NCBI GenBank assembly: GCA_030830595.1
Contig: JAURMS010000311.1
Coordinates: forward strand, 1 to 7,987
Length of the DNA stretch: 7,987 bases
Reading direction: 5' to 3'
From: Gammaproteobacteria bacterium
GTDB taxonomy: Bacteria > Pseudomonadota > Gammaproteobacteria > Steroidobacterales > Steroidobacteraceae
The notes beneath the pieces are model-generated. The model was not told the DNA's origin. It worked only from the letters and a program-made list of their open reading frames with translations, and did not search any database. Numbering within the stretch: position 1 is the first letter of the stretch; each line of letters starts with the position of its first letter. Both the position numbers and the translations under genes were made by a program. Below, one piece after another: positions 1 through 6,316 of the stretch.

Positions 1-1242
1 GCTCCCCTTGAGGTCCAGTCCATCCTCACGGCTGATGCTGACTGCCGGGATGGCGCTGGAACCGTTAAGCGTGCCAGCAAACCCGCCGGACACGTTGTTG
101 TAGATGACGGCTGCACTGCCACCGCCATTGGCTACTGCCGCCACCTTTTCAGCAAACGAGTAGGTGCCGCGCTCGCAAAGTACCACCTTGCCCGACCAGC
201 TCCCGCTGGTACCGCAGAGCCCGCCGTCTACCAGCCCACCGCTTCTAGCGACTTGGTTAGATCCGTCGATATTGGCCGCGATCGACGAGGTGGCGCCCAC
301 CGACACGCTTGAGACTTTGAAGGGTGTAGTGGACAGGACGGAAACGCCGGGGGCTGAAATTTCGACATCGGAATTCTGCTGCGAGAAAGAGGCGCGGGCC
401 CTGTTGGCGTCCACGGCAGCAACAGAGACCACCGAGGCATAGCCAGCCGGATAGGAGACAGTGCGGTTGCCGGCGTTACCGGCGGCAGCAATGGGTAGTA
501 CCCCTTTGTCATACGCAGCCTGAAAGGCAGAGTTTTCTACGGAGCTGCCTTGAGAGCCCCCAAGGCTCATATTGACCACCAGCTTGTCGCTGCCTGCTGC
601 GCTTTGGCAGCGATTGAGCGCGTCCACCAAGCCAGAGGAGTAGCTCCAGCCACAGCCCGCGCCATCAAACACCTTGAGGATATGCAGCTTGAGCAGGCCA
701 TTGGAGTTGACGCCGATCACGCCTGAACCGTTGTTCAGCGCGGCAATGGTGCCTGCCACGTGAGTACCGTGACCGCAGCTGTCATTGTCCCATCCTGCGG
801 GGTAGCCGGTGACGTTGTTATCCTGCAGGTCCTCGTGCGCCCGCGAATAGCCCGAATCGATGATGCACACCATGGCCCCGTTGCTGGCGTTCGAGACGCC
901 AAACACGGCGTCGTCCGCCTGGACCATGCCGATTCCGTAGGGGGCATTTTGGGCCAGTGGGTAGCGTCGTGGATCCACTTCGACCAGTTCTACGTTGCGG
1001 TTGCGGCGCAGGGCCTCGACGGCCTTGTCCGGCAGATAGGCGGCAACCGAGCGTTGCGGTCCCAGCTCCAGTGCGATGCGGCCTCCGACTGCGGCAATGG
1101 CGCGCTGCGCCTTGCCGAGGTCGCGGAACTTGACGAGGTAACGCCCGTCCTCCGACAGTTCGGCGGCGCTGGCCGAGGAAGTGATGCCGCCTAGAAGGCT
1201 GGTGGCAAGGACGGTAGCAACGACTCGGCTCAGGACGGTCAT
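1..1242 (-). CDS. Secreted subtilisin-like serine protease (S8 family) with PA domain, C-terminus beyond window
   Basis: An exported S8 endopeptidase; 414 codons are visible and the frame is open to the window edge. Residues 1-27 form a signal peptide (hydrophobic core, then SASA-A). Residues 33-92 look like an I9-type inhibitory propeptide (YLVKF at the start, VELVEVD at the end). The catalytic domain shows Asp129 in IIDSGY, His158 in GHGTHVAGT, and the oxyanion Asn256 in AAAGNAGN. From about residue 318 a PA (protease-associated) domain is inserted, with the typical KVVLCERG at 352-359 and AAVIYNN at 377-383. This insertion between the oxyanion Asn and the serine is common in large extracellular subtilases. 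The catalytic Ser (GTSMA block) lies beyond position 1 and cannot be confirmed. Six cysteines in the visible part (126, 156, 197, 212, 343, 356) suggest disulfides and an extracellular location. The ATG at 1242 has a GGGGGAG site at good spacing. It probably has its own promoter, 107 nt after the TPR gene. Family assignment is very secure; the substrate is unknown. Confidence 0.95.
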   Translation of the reverse strand, partial: MTVLSRVVATVLATSLLGGITSSASAAELSEDGRYLVKFRDLGKAQRAIAAVGGRIALELGPQRSVAAYLPDKAVEALRRNRNVELVEVDPRRYPLAQNAPYGIGMVQADDAVFGVSNASNGAMVCIIDSGYSRAHEDLQDNNVTGYPAGWDNDSCGHGTHVAGTIAALNNGSGVIGVNSNGLLKLHILKVFDGAGCGWSYSSGLVDALNRCQSAAGSDKLVVNMSLGGSQGSSVENSAFQAAYDKGVLPIAAAGNAGNRTVSYPAGYASVVSVAAVDANRARASFSQQNSDVEISAPGVSVLSTTPFKVSSVSVGATSSIAANIDGSNQVARSGGLVDGGLCGTSGSWSGKVVLCERGTYSFAEKVAAVANGGGSAAVIYNNVSGGFAGTLNGSSAIPAVSISREDGLDLKGS

Positions 1243-1248
1243 GACGGG

Positions 1249-1255
1249 CTCCCCC
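1249..1255 (-). promoter_or_regulatory. Ribosome binding site of the subtilase gene
   Basis: On the minus strand GGGGGAG ends 6 nt before the ATG at 1242. It supports that start over any upstream codon, and the protein from this start begins directly with a good signal peptide. Confidence 0.6.
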
Positions 1256-1294
1256 GGAACTCTCCACAAAAAGGATCCCGAGGGTAGCAACCGT

Positions 1295-1321
1295 GGCGTG
1301 GGCTCACCGTGCGAGCCCCCG
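1295..1321 (-). other. GC-rich hairpin between TPR gene and protease gene
   Basis: GGGCTC (1299-1304) pairs perfectly with GAGCCC (1312-1317) across a 7-nt loop. After one T/C mismatch, GCG (1295-1297) pairs with CGC (1319-1321). It lies 28 nt past the TPR stop codon and about 50 nt before the protease start. No T-tract follows directly on the minus strand; the nearest run of five T is about 25 nt further on, at 1266-1270. It is therefore not a classical intrinsic terminator. It could be an RNA 3'-end stabiliser, a Rho-assisted end, or chance in GC-rich DNA. Confidence 0.4.
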
Positions 1322-1349
1322 CAAAATTTCCTGTCGTCGATCGCTTATG

Positions 1350-2006
1350 TCAAAGTTCGGCTTGCACTTTGCTGCGCAGGGCAGCGATCTCGGCTTGCCT
1401 TCCGCGGTCCGCCAACTCTCGTCCCGGACGGGGTGTGGCGCTGGCGGCCCGATCCAGGTGGGCCAGTGCGTCGCGGTACTCGCCCTCCTCGTAGAGGAAC
1501 TCGGCATAGAAGTAGTTGGGGTCGATGCCACCGGGATTCAGTTCCAGCGCCTTCTTCAGCATCTTGCGGGCCTTGTCGCCGTCACCGAAGCCCAGCGGGA
1601 AGCCCGGTACCTTGAAATACAACGTGCCGAGGCTGGTGTAGGCAGAACCGTCCAGCGCGCGTGGGTTGATGTCGATGGCCCGCTCAAGGTGCTTACGCGA
1701 GCGCTTGGCCAGCGACAGTGCACCCAGTCCGCCAGCAGCACCCGCCTGACTGCTTTCTACGATCGCCAGCCAGATCAGGGGCTCGGCCTGTCCCGAGTGA
1801 CGGTCACTGAATGACTGGGCCACTGCCGCAAGGCTCTCGAAGCCCTTTTCCCTGGCGGCCTCGGGGCCGTAATTGATTTCGGCCCAGCGCTGCTGGATGC
1901 CAGACAGCTCGGCCTCGAAACTGGTGCCCATGTCACCGGCCTGAGCCACCCACGCGCACAGCGCCAGCATGGCGGCACCGAACCGTAATCCTGGAGTCCT
2001 GTTCAT
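1350..2006 (-). CDS. Exported tetratricopeptide-repeat (TPR) protein, last gene of the five-gene block
   Basis: A 218-residue protein with a Sec signal peptide: MNRT, a hydrophobic stretch at about 9-21, then AQA-G with cleavage near residue 23. The mature part is probably periplasmic. Helical repeats follow. LERAIDINP (107-115) and a TPR-like unit at about 121-157 (SAYTSLGTLY ... ARKMLKKALELNP) are clear, and another runs at about 164-192 (NYFYAEFLYEEGEYRDALAHLDRA). An unusual loop between repeat helices carries VPGFPLGFGD (133-142), a motif I associate with a TPR subfamily resembling the TRAP-transporter TatT component. That link is from memory and weak. There are no catalytic residues; it is a likely scaffold or binding protein. 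Two in-frame ATGs exist. The one at 2012 overlaps the SDR stop (ATGA) but sits 1 nt after AGGAGG, while the one at 2006 has ideal spacing and is chosen here. Its place at the end of the operon suggests it serves the same pathway at the envelope; the role itself is unknown. Confidence 0.85.
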   Translation of the reverse strand: MNRTPGLRFGAAMLALCAWVAQAGDMGTSFEAELSGIQQRWAEINYGPEAAREKGFESLAAVAQSFSDRHSGQAEPLIWLAIVESSQAGAAGGLGALSLAKRSRKHLERAIDINPRALDGSAYTSLGTLYFKVPGFPLGFGDGDKARKMLKKALELNPGGIDPNYFYAEFLYEEGEYRDALAHLDRAASATPRPGRELADRGRQAEIAALRSKVQAEL

Positions 2007-2008
2007 GG

Positions 2009-2842
2009 TCATACCTCCTGTTGAGCTTTGGGCAGACGCCTGGCCTGCGCTGAAGTCGTCACGTGGCGCCGTACGGCCGGGAGCTGCTTCCGAAGCGCGC
2101 CGTCAACGAGTTCCGGAAGCAGTCGATTGAGACGGGCGAAAAACCTCTCGGGCCAGCCGATTACCAGTTCGGCAGGGCCCCCCTCCAGCATACGGCAGGC
2201 CTTAGCAGCCACTCGTTCCGGTGGATCGCTGGCCACCCCCAATTCAGCGTTCAGCCGATCCAGCGCAGGGTCGTTGAAGCCGGTATCGGTGGCCCGTGGG
2301 GCGAGGTGCAGGACCCGAACCTCGGTGCCTGCGAGTTCACGGCGCAGCGCCTCGCTGAAGCCGCGCAAGCCGAACTTGCTGGCCGAGTAAGCCACCTGCG
2401 CCGGCAGGGCCAGATGGCCCAGTACCGAGCCGATGTTAAGGATGGTCGCCGACGGCCTGCCGAGCAGGTGGGGCAGGAGGCTGCGCGTCAGCAGCATGGG
2501 CGCGATGAGGTTGGTCTGGATCTGGCGCTCGATCGAGGCCGAGGTCTCATCCTCAAACAGCCCGAAACGTCCAGCACCGGCATTGTTGACCAGCACGTCG
2601 ATGCCGCCCCGCCAGGACAGTGCCTCCGCACAGAGCCGGCTGCGGTCGCTCTCTGTCGAGAGGTCGGCGACGATCCCGTGGGTACGGTCCGACCCATAGC
2701 GCTGCGAGAGTTGATCGAGGTTCTCGGCGCGCCGGCCGGTCATCAGCACCTCGGCACCGCGAGCCAGCAGGGCGTCGACCAGCACGCGGCCGATCCCGCC
2801 GGTGGCGCCGGTGAGAAGGATCTTCCGCCCAGCCAGATTCAT
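2009..2842 (-). CDS. Short-chain dehydrogenase/reductase (SDR), classical type
   Basis: An NAD(P)(H)-dependent oxidoreductase of the SDR superfamily, 277 residues, cytosolic. The Rossmann nucleotide site TGATGGIG is at 11-18. Arg37-Arg38 after the second strand (TGRR) hints at NADP(H). NNAG is at 86-89. The catalytic tetrad is complete: Asn111, Ser139 (IGSVLG), Tyr152 and Lys156 (YSASK). The roughly 50-residue C-terminal tail with PERFFARLNRLLPELVD resembles SDRs acting on hydrophobic or acyl substrates. The start at 2842 is chosen because its ATG overlaps the upstream stop as ATGA and puts MNLAGRKILLTG at the N-terminus; an ATG at 2848 is equally near. The longer in-frame extension to 2917 lies wholly within the upstream gene and has no SDR character. 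In context it probably reduces or oxidises a carbonyl/hydroxyl in a product of the neighbouring ligase and HDO. The substrate is not predictable. Confidence 0.93.
   Translation of the reverse strand: MNLAGRKILLTGATGGIGRVLVDALLARGAEVLMTGRRAENLDQLSQRYGSDRTHGIVADLSTESDRSRLCAEALSWRGGIDVLVNNAGAGRFGLFEDETSASIERQIQTNLIAPMLLTRSLLPHLLGRPSATILNIGSVLGHLALPAQVAYSASKFGLRGFSEALRRELAGTEVRVLHLAPRATDTGFNDPALDRLNAELGVASDPPERVAAKACRMLEGGPAELVIGWPERFFARLNRLLPELVDGALRKQLPAVRRHVTTSAQARRLPKAQQEV
2014..2019 (-). promoter_or_regulatory. Strong Shine-Dalgarno (AGGAGG) deciding the TPR start
   Basis: A perfect AGGAGG on the minus strand sits inside the last codons of the SDR gene. It is 1 nt from the ATG at 2012 and 7 nt from the ATG at 2006, so ribosomes should prefer 2006. 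The SDR stop TGA lies between the site and that start, which suggests translational coupling or re-initiation. Confidence 0.7.
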
Positions 2843-3507
2843 GCGCATTGACGCAGGTCCATCCGCTCGAGGCCACGGAACAGGTTGCCGTACAGCCAGA
2901 AGATGCCGCGTGCGCAACGCAGCACGGCCTCCTGGTCTTCGGCAACATCGAGACGATCGAGGATGTCGGCGAGGTGATGCACGTGCTCCTGATCCAGCTT
3001 GCCGTGGCTGCTCAGGTAGGTGAAGGCGCTCACAGGTAACCCCAGGCTGGTGCGGATGGCGTCCGCGGCACGAGTTGCGAGTGCAGCGCTGGTGCCCTCG
3101 AGCACGTGAACCATGCCGAAGAATCCCACCGGGTTGACCCGCATCACCATGTCGTAGGCGAAAGCCACCATCGCCTCGGTGGCCAGGTCGGGAGGTGACG
3201 AGGCGGCCGCCTCCGGGTCACCGCCGGCGACGCGGATATCCTCCAGGATCCAGCGGTCGTGGCCGGCTTCCTCCTCCAGGTAGTGCAGGATCGGCCCCTG
3301 CAGCCAGGCATGGCGTCCTTTCAGCCTTGATCCGACCGCCATCATCAGCGGCACCGTATGGCGCACATGATGGTAGGCCTGGGTCAGGAAGGCGAGGTAC
3401 TCCTCGCGACTGATCGACCCGGTCAGCGCGCGCTGGATGATGGGAGCCGACAGCAGGAATTCACGCTGCTGACGGGTCTCTTGCTGGATACGTTCACTCA
3501 GTTTCAT
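2839..3507 (-). CDS. Heme-oxygenase-like diiron oxidase/oxygenase (HDO; TenA/iron-containing redox enzyme type)
   Basis: A 222-residue all-helical protein matching the iron-containing redox enzyme family (Haem_oxygenas_2/TenA-like fold). Known members (UndA, CADD, BesC, SznF central domain) use a weakly held diiron centre and O2 for oxidative cleavage, desaturation or N-oxygenation. A full ligand set can be proposed: Glu80 and His83 (ExxH in EEEAGHD), Glu137 (VLEGTS), and His168-x3-Asp172-x2-His175 (SHGKLDQEH). The spacing HxxxDxxH matches the last helix of HDOs as I recall it. There is no signal peptide or membrane segment, so it should be cytosolic. Length is normal for a stand-alone HDO. 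The start ATG lies 4 nt after the ligase stop, and its own stop overlaps the SDR ATG, so it is clearly co-translated. The neighbouring acyl-activating enzyme suggests a carboxylate-derived substrate. Thiaminase-type TenA is less likely because of this ligand pattern and the absence of thiamine genes. Confidence 0.88.
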   Translation of the reverse strand: MKLSERIQQETRQQREFLLSAPIIQRALTGSISREEYLAFLTQAYHHVRHTVPLMMAVGSRLKGRHAWLQGPILHYLEEEAGHDRWILEDIRVAGGDPEAAASSPPDLATEAMVAFAYDMVMRVNPVGFFGMVHVLEGTSAALATRAADAIRTSLGLPVSAFTYLSSHGKLDQEHVHHLADILDRLDVAEDQEAVLRCARGIFWLYGNLFRGLERMDLRQCA

Positions 3508-3511
3508 GTGT

Positions 3512-4969
3512 TCAGGCCTGGTAAAGGGAATCGATGCTCGAGCGATGGCGCTCGGCGATGAAGTCGCGACGCAGTCGGCCGTTGGCCGTCAGCAGTCCGT
3601 TGGCAAACGTGAAGGGCTCCCCGATCCGCGCCCAGCGCATCACGCGGGCGTAGTCGGGCAGGCGGGCGTTGGCTCGTTCGATCACCGACTGGATGGCCGC
3701 ATCACCGAGGTCCGTGGCAGCGTTGATCAAGGCCACGGCATAAGGGCGCGCCTCACCGCTGACCATCACCTGCTGAATACCGCCTTCTGTCAGGATTTCG
3801 CGCTCCACCCATTCGGGAGACACGTTGCGGCCGTGGCTGGTGATGAACAGGTTGCGCTGGCGGCCACGCAGGTAGACGAAGCCTTCATCGTCCATCTCGG
3901 CGAGGTCACCGGTGGCCAGTTCCGCGTCGGTGGGTCGGGCCGCATCCCCTACGTAACCCAGCATGGTAGAGCCACTCACGTGCAACTGGCCCTCGGTGTC
4001 GATCCTGAGCGCTACATGAGGCAGTGCCCGGCCGACGCTGCCCGGGCGGTTGGCGTTCGGCAGGTTGAGGCAGGTCACCGAGGCGCATTCGCTGAGTCCG
4101 TAGCCTTCAAACACCGGCAGGCCAAGCTTGTGCGCATGCTCGATGAGTGCCGTGGGCACGGCGGCGCCACCGACTGCCACCAGCCGCAGGGACGAGGGAT
4201 CGAGCAGTCCGGCCTCGACTGCGGCCACCATGGCCTTCAGCAGCTCCGGGACCACGATCACGCTGTCCGGTCGGTGGCGATTGACGCAGGCGCCCAGTCG
4301 GGCGAGGTCGACGCCGCCATGGGACATGCCGGTCTCGGCCAGTGGTGGCAGGATGCAGCGGCTGCCGGCCAGCAGTGATGCGTAGAGCCCAGCCACGTTT
4401 TCCAGGAGCACCGGCAGGGGCAGCAGGGCGAGATGACGTTGCAGCATCAGGGGCCGGGTCGCCTCCGCCAGCGTATCGGCCACCTTTGCCAGATGCCTGG
4501 CCGCCAGGCAGACGCCCTTGGGGGTGCCTGTGCTGCCGGAGGTATAGGTCAACTTGCTGGTACCCGGCGGCAGTTCGCCCCTTGGCGCTTGACTGCGGCG
4601 ACGCAGCAGCTGCAGTCCTGTGCCCGGCGAGCGTCCCGTCACTTTCCACTGCGTGCCCACCGGCGGTGCGGCCTGGTCAGTCAGGATGCCGTCCACGCCG
4701 GCGCTGTCCAGCGCGTGCTCCAGCTGGGCTGGAGTAAAGAAAGAGGGCAAGGGGATGTGAGGCAACCTGGCCGACTGTAGCGACAAGTCGGTGATGGCCC
4801 AGTTGATGCCGTTGTCGACGAGGGTGGCGAAACGCCTGCCCTCGTTGGCGGCCAGCCAACGCGTTTCGGTGCGCAGAGCCGCCGCGAGCTGTCCGTAGGA
4901 CAGGCGACGCGGGCCGTCCTCCAGCGCCACGCTTGAAGGTGGCGCCCGGTTGATGGCGGCTGACAGCAT
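3512..4969 (-). CDS. AMP-forming adenylating enzyme (acyl-CoA synthetase-like), A10 lysine replaced by Arg
   Basis: A 485-residue member of the ANL superfamily, which activates a carboxylate as acyl-AMP with ATP and normally hands it to CoA or a carrier protein. Visible core motifs are the A3 P-loop TYTSGSTGTPKGV at 141-153, A5 GYGLSE at 289-294, A7 TGDL with Asp355, A8 GRQRNLFITSHGRNVSP at 368-384, and Glu386/Glu389 following. The hinge position usually held by Asp or Lys is Asn373, as in some long-chain acyl-CoA synthetases. The C-terminal A10 loop reads LLTANGRLRR (459-468); the usual catalytic Lys of NGKxxR is Arg465. The protein is somewhat short because the N-terminal subdomain is compact. 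There is no signal peptide, and no carrier protein lies nearby. Its ATG is 1 nt after the stop of the upstream T_hemolysin-family gene, and its stop is 4 nt before the HDO gene. It probably supplies the activated substrate for the cluster; whether CoA is the acceptor is open. Confidence 0.9.
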   Translation of the reverse strand: MLSAAINRAPPSSVALEDGPRRLSYGQLAAALRTETRWLAANEGRRFATLVDNGINWAITDLSLQSARLPHIPLPSFFTPAQLEHALDSAGVDGILTDQAAPPVGTQWKVTGRSPGTGLQLLRRRSQAPRGELPPGTSKLTYTSGSTGTPKGVCLAARHLAKVADTLAEATRPLMLQRHLALLPLPVLLENVAGLYASLLAGSRCILPPLAETGMSHGGVDLARLGACVNRHRPDSVIVVPELLKAMVAAVEAGLLDPSSLRLVAVGGAAVPTALIEHAHKLGLPVFEGYGLSECASVTCLNLPNANRPGSVGRALPHVALRIDTEGQLHVSGSTMLGYVGDAARPTDAELATGDLAEMDDEGFVYLRGRQRNLFITSHGRNVSPEWVEREILTEGGIQQVMVSGEARPYAVALINAATDLGDAAIQSVIERANARLPDYARVMRWARIGEPFTFANGLLTANGRLRRDFIAERHRSSIDSLYQA

Positions 4970-4970
4970 G

Positions 4971-5597
4971 TTAGAGGCGACCCATCCCCAGGCCGTTGGG
5001 CAGAAAGCCGGCCATCACGCGCGGGTCACGCTCATAGTAAGAGCCCCAGTGGTCCGGCAGGTTGGCAACGCGGTTCGCGCGGGCCACACCCAGTTCCATG
5101 ACCGGTGCACCAAGATGGTCGAGGATGCGCCGAAGCGTATCGGTGGCCGTGAAGACGATCCAGTTGAAGCGCTGAGACAGCAGGTACTGGGGGAGTTGGG
5201 CAATCATGCGGGCAGCCATCCGACAGTTGGCGCCCGCCAGGTTGCCGACCTCGACGATCTCGTGGCGCCCGGTCGCCTGTCCGGTCAGGCGGTGCAGCGC
5301 TGACTCGACGGGATCCTCCAGGTAGTGCTCCAGATAGAGACGTTCCTCGCCGGCGTTACGCAAGCCCAGCACGCCCCTGAGTCGGGTCTGCCGATCGCGG
5401 AAGCCCAATAGGGTTGGCATATAACAGGTGACATCCGCTTCGTGACTTTGGGCAAAGGCCTGATGAACGAAGGCCTCCAGCTCGGCTCGCCCGGTTTCCC
5501 GGGCATGGGTGGCGGACAGGGTCAGGTGCGGCAAGGGGATCTCCAGGTCTGTCGTGGCGGTAGGACGACGGGACCCGGCCGGATCAATCGCAGGCAA
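4971..5597 (-). CDS. Thermostable hemolysin (T_hemolysin) family protein, GNAT-like; first gene of the five-gene block
   Basis: The family is named after a Vibrio thermostable hemolysin, but the fold is, to my recollection, in the GNAT acyltransferase clan, so a small-molecule acyl-transfer role fits this location better than a toxin. Up to 208 residues, with family landmarks YMPTLLGFRD (59-68), GVLGLRNAGEERLYLEHYL (75-93), DPVE (95-98), IVEVGNLAG (114-122), WIVFTATDTLRR (146-157) and HWGSYYERDPRVMAG (183-197). There is no signal peptide and no membrane span. No ATG is available near the N-terminus: the open frame begins after TAA (5601-5603) and its first usable codon is TTG at 5597. A second in-frame TTG at 5534 has GGAG six bases upstream and begins just where the family-like sequence starts (MPHLTLSATHA), so the true protein may be 187 residues. 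The gene is followed after 1 nt by the ligase ATG. Family call good; biochemical function uncertain. Confidence 0.85.
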   Translation of the reverse strand: MPAIDPAGSRRPTATTDLEIPLPHLTLSATHARETGRAELEAFVHQAFAQSHEADVTCYMPTLLGFRDRQTRLRGVLGLRNAGEERLYLEHYLEDPVESALHRLTGQATGRHEIVEVGNLAGANCRMAARMIAQLPQYLLSQRFNWIVFTATDTLRRILDHLGAPVMELGVARANRVANLPDHWGSYYERDPRVMAGFLPNGLGMGRL

Positions 5598-5683
5598 AAA
5601 TTATCTCGCTTAATCAGTGAGTTGGAGCCTTGCGCCTTCGCTGGCGATTGATTCCCCGGTGCCGGAGCGTCCAATGTGGCGTG
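5598..5683. promoter_or_regulatory. Divergent intergenic region, likely promoters of both blocks
   Basis: This 86-nt region separates the minus-strand five-gene block from the plus-strand sigma-factor block. Its left part, about 5596-5620, is visibly AT-richer than the surroundings. On the minus strand GATAAT (5600-5605) matches five of six bases of a sigma-70 -10 box, but no convincing -35 is seen 16-18 nt upstream. A start site expected near 5593 would fall inside the longest version of the first minus-strand gene, favouring the internal TTG at 5534. No clear -35/-10 pair was recognised for the plus-strand sigma factor, and no operator-like palindrome was seen. Confidence 0.4.
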
Positions 5684-6316
5684 ATGGATGAACGCGCCGA
5701 GCCTGAAAACGAACGCGCCCTGGTGGCGGCCATGCTGGCCGGCGACGAGCGGGCCTTCACCCGCTTCTTCGACGGGTATTTCCCGAGGGTCTATCGCTTT
5801 GCGCTGCCCCGGGTCGACCGCAACGACACGCTCGCCCGTGAGGTGGTGCAGGCCACCCTGGTCAAGGCCCTCAGGCGGATCGACAGTTGGCGCGGCGAGG
5901 CCGCGTTGTTCACCTGGCTTTGCCAGATCTGCCGCAACGAGATCACGGATCAGTTGCGCAGCGAACGCCGCCGTCGTGCCGTCGTGGTGCCTATCGACGA
6001 TGACGAAGAGTTGCGCGCGGTGCTCGAGGCGGTGGAATCACCGCCTGCCGCGGACCCGCTGCGCAACGCCAGTGCCGAGGAAGTGCGGCAACTGGTACAC
6101 ACGGTGCTCGACCGGCTTCCGGGTCGCTACGGGGAAGCGCTCGAGTGGAAGTATGTAGAAGGGCATTCGGTGGAAGAGATCGGCCAGAAACTCGGGATCG
6201 GCACCACTGCCGCCCAGTCGCTGCTGGCCCGCGCGCGCATTGCGTTTCGAGAAGGTCTCGAAAGCGTATTCGGAGCCTCCGCCGTCGACGTGCTCGCCGG
6301 CCTGGACGTTCCCTAG
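5684..6316 (+). CDS. ECF-type RNA polymerase sigma factor (sigma-70 family)
   Basis: A 210-residue extracytoplasmic-function sigma factor that would redirect RNA polymerase to a small regulon. Sigma region 2 covers about residues 21-96: AFTRFFDGYFPRVYRFA, then EVVQATLVKALRRIDSWRG and LFTWLCQICRNEITDQLR, the usual core-binding and -10-recognition helices. An acidic, Pro/Ala-rich linker (103-130, with DDDEE) follows and makes the protein longer than a typical FecI (about 170 residues). Region 4 is at about 133-192, with the -35-binding helix-turn-helix at 161-187 (HSVEEIGQKLGIGTTAAQSLLARAR). The ATG at 5684 is chosen because the family-like sequence starts just after it; an in-frame ATG at 5630 would add 18 Arg-rich, unconserved-looking residues. 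The upstream ribosome site is weak. The gene is followed after 13 nt by fecR, whose Shine-Dalgarno overlaps this stop codon. It is presumably held or activated by that FecR partner; the target promoters are unknown. Confidence 0.92.
   Translation: MDERAEPENERALVAAMLAGDERAFTRFFDGYFPRVYRFALPRVDRNDTLAREVVQATLVKALRRIDSWRGEAALFTWLCQICRNEITDQLRSERRRRAVVVPIDDDEELRAVLEAVESPPAADPLRNASAEEVRQLVHTVLDRLPGRYGEALEWKYVEGHSVEEIGQKLGIGTTAAQSLLARARIAFREGLESVFGASAVDVLAGLDVP

Noticed and set aside
818..1267. Minus-strand 149-codon frame overlapping the protease start
   Set aside because: It is a different frame from the subtilase, which carries the signal peptide, propeptide and Asp/His motifs through this region.
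1295..1321. Hairpin read as an intrinsic terminator of the five-gene block
   Set aside because: No T-tract follows on the minus strand, so it is listed only as a hairpin.
2063..2851. Plus-strand open frame (262 codons) opposite the SDR gene
   Set aside because: The minus strand holds intact SDR motifs across the same bases; the plus frame is a low-complexity shadow.
2849..2917. N-terminal extension of the SDR gene to an upstream ATG at 2917
   Set aside because: The extra residues overlap the HDO coding region and show no SDR character; the ATGA overlap at 2842 is the natural start.
3506..4378. Long plus-strand open frame (290 codons) opposite the ligase gene
   Set aside because: It is antisense to a clear ANL enzyme, has no recognisable domain, and is explained by GC-rich codon bias.
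5221..5893. Identical 13-mer CGACAGTTGGCGC at 5221 and 5881
   Set aside because: Both copies lie inside unrelated coding regions with no shared flanks; chance in GC-rich coding DNA.
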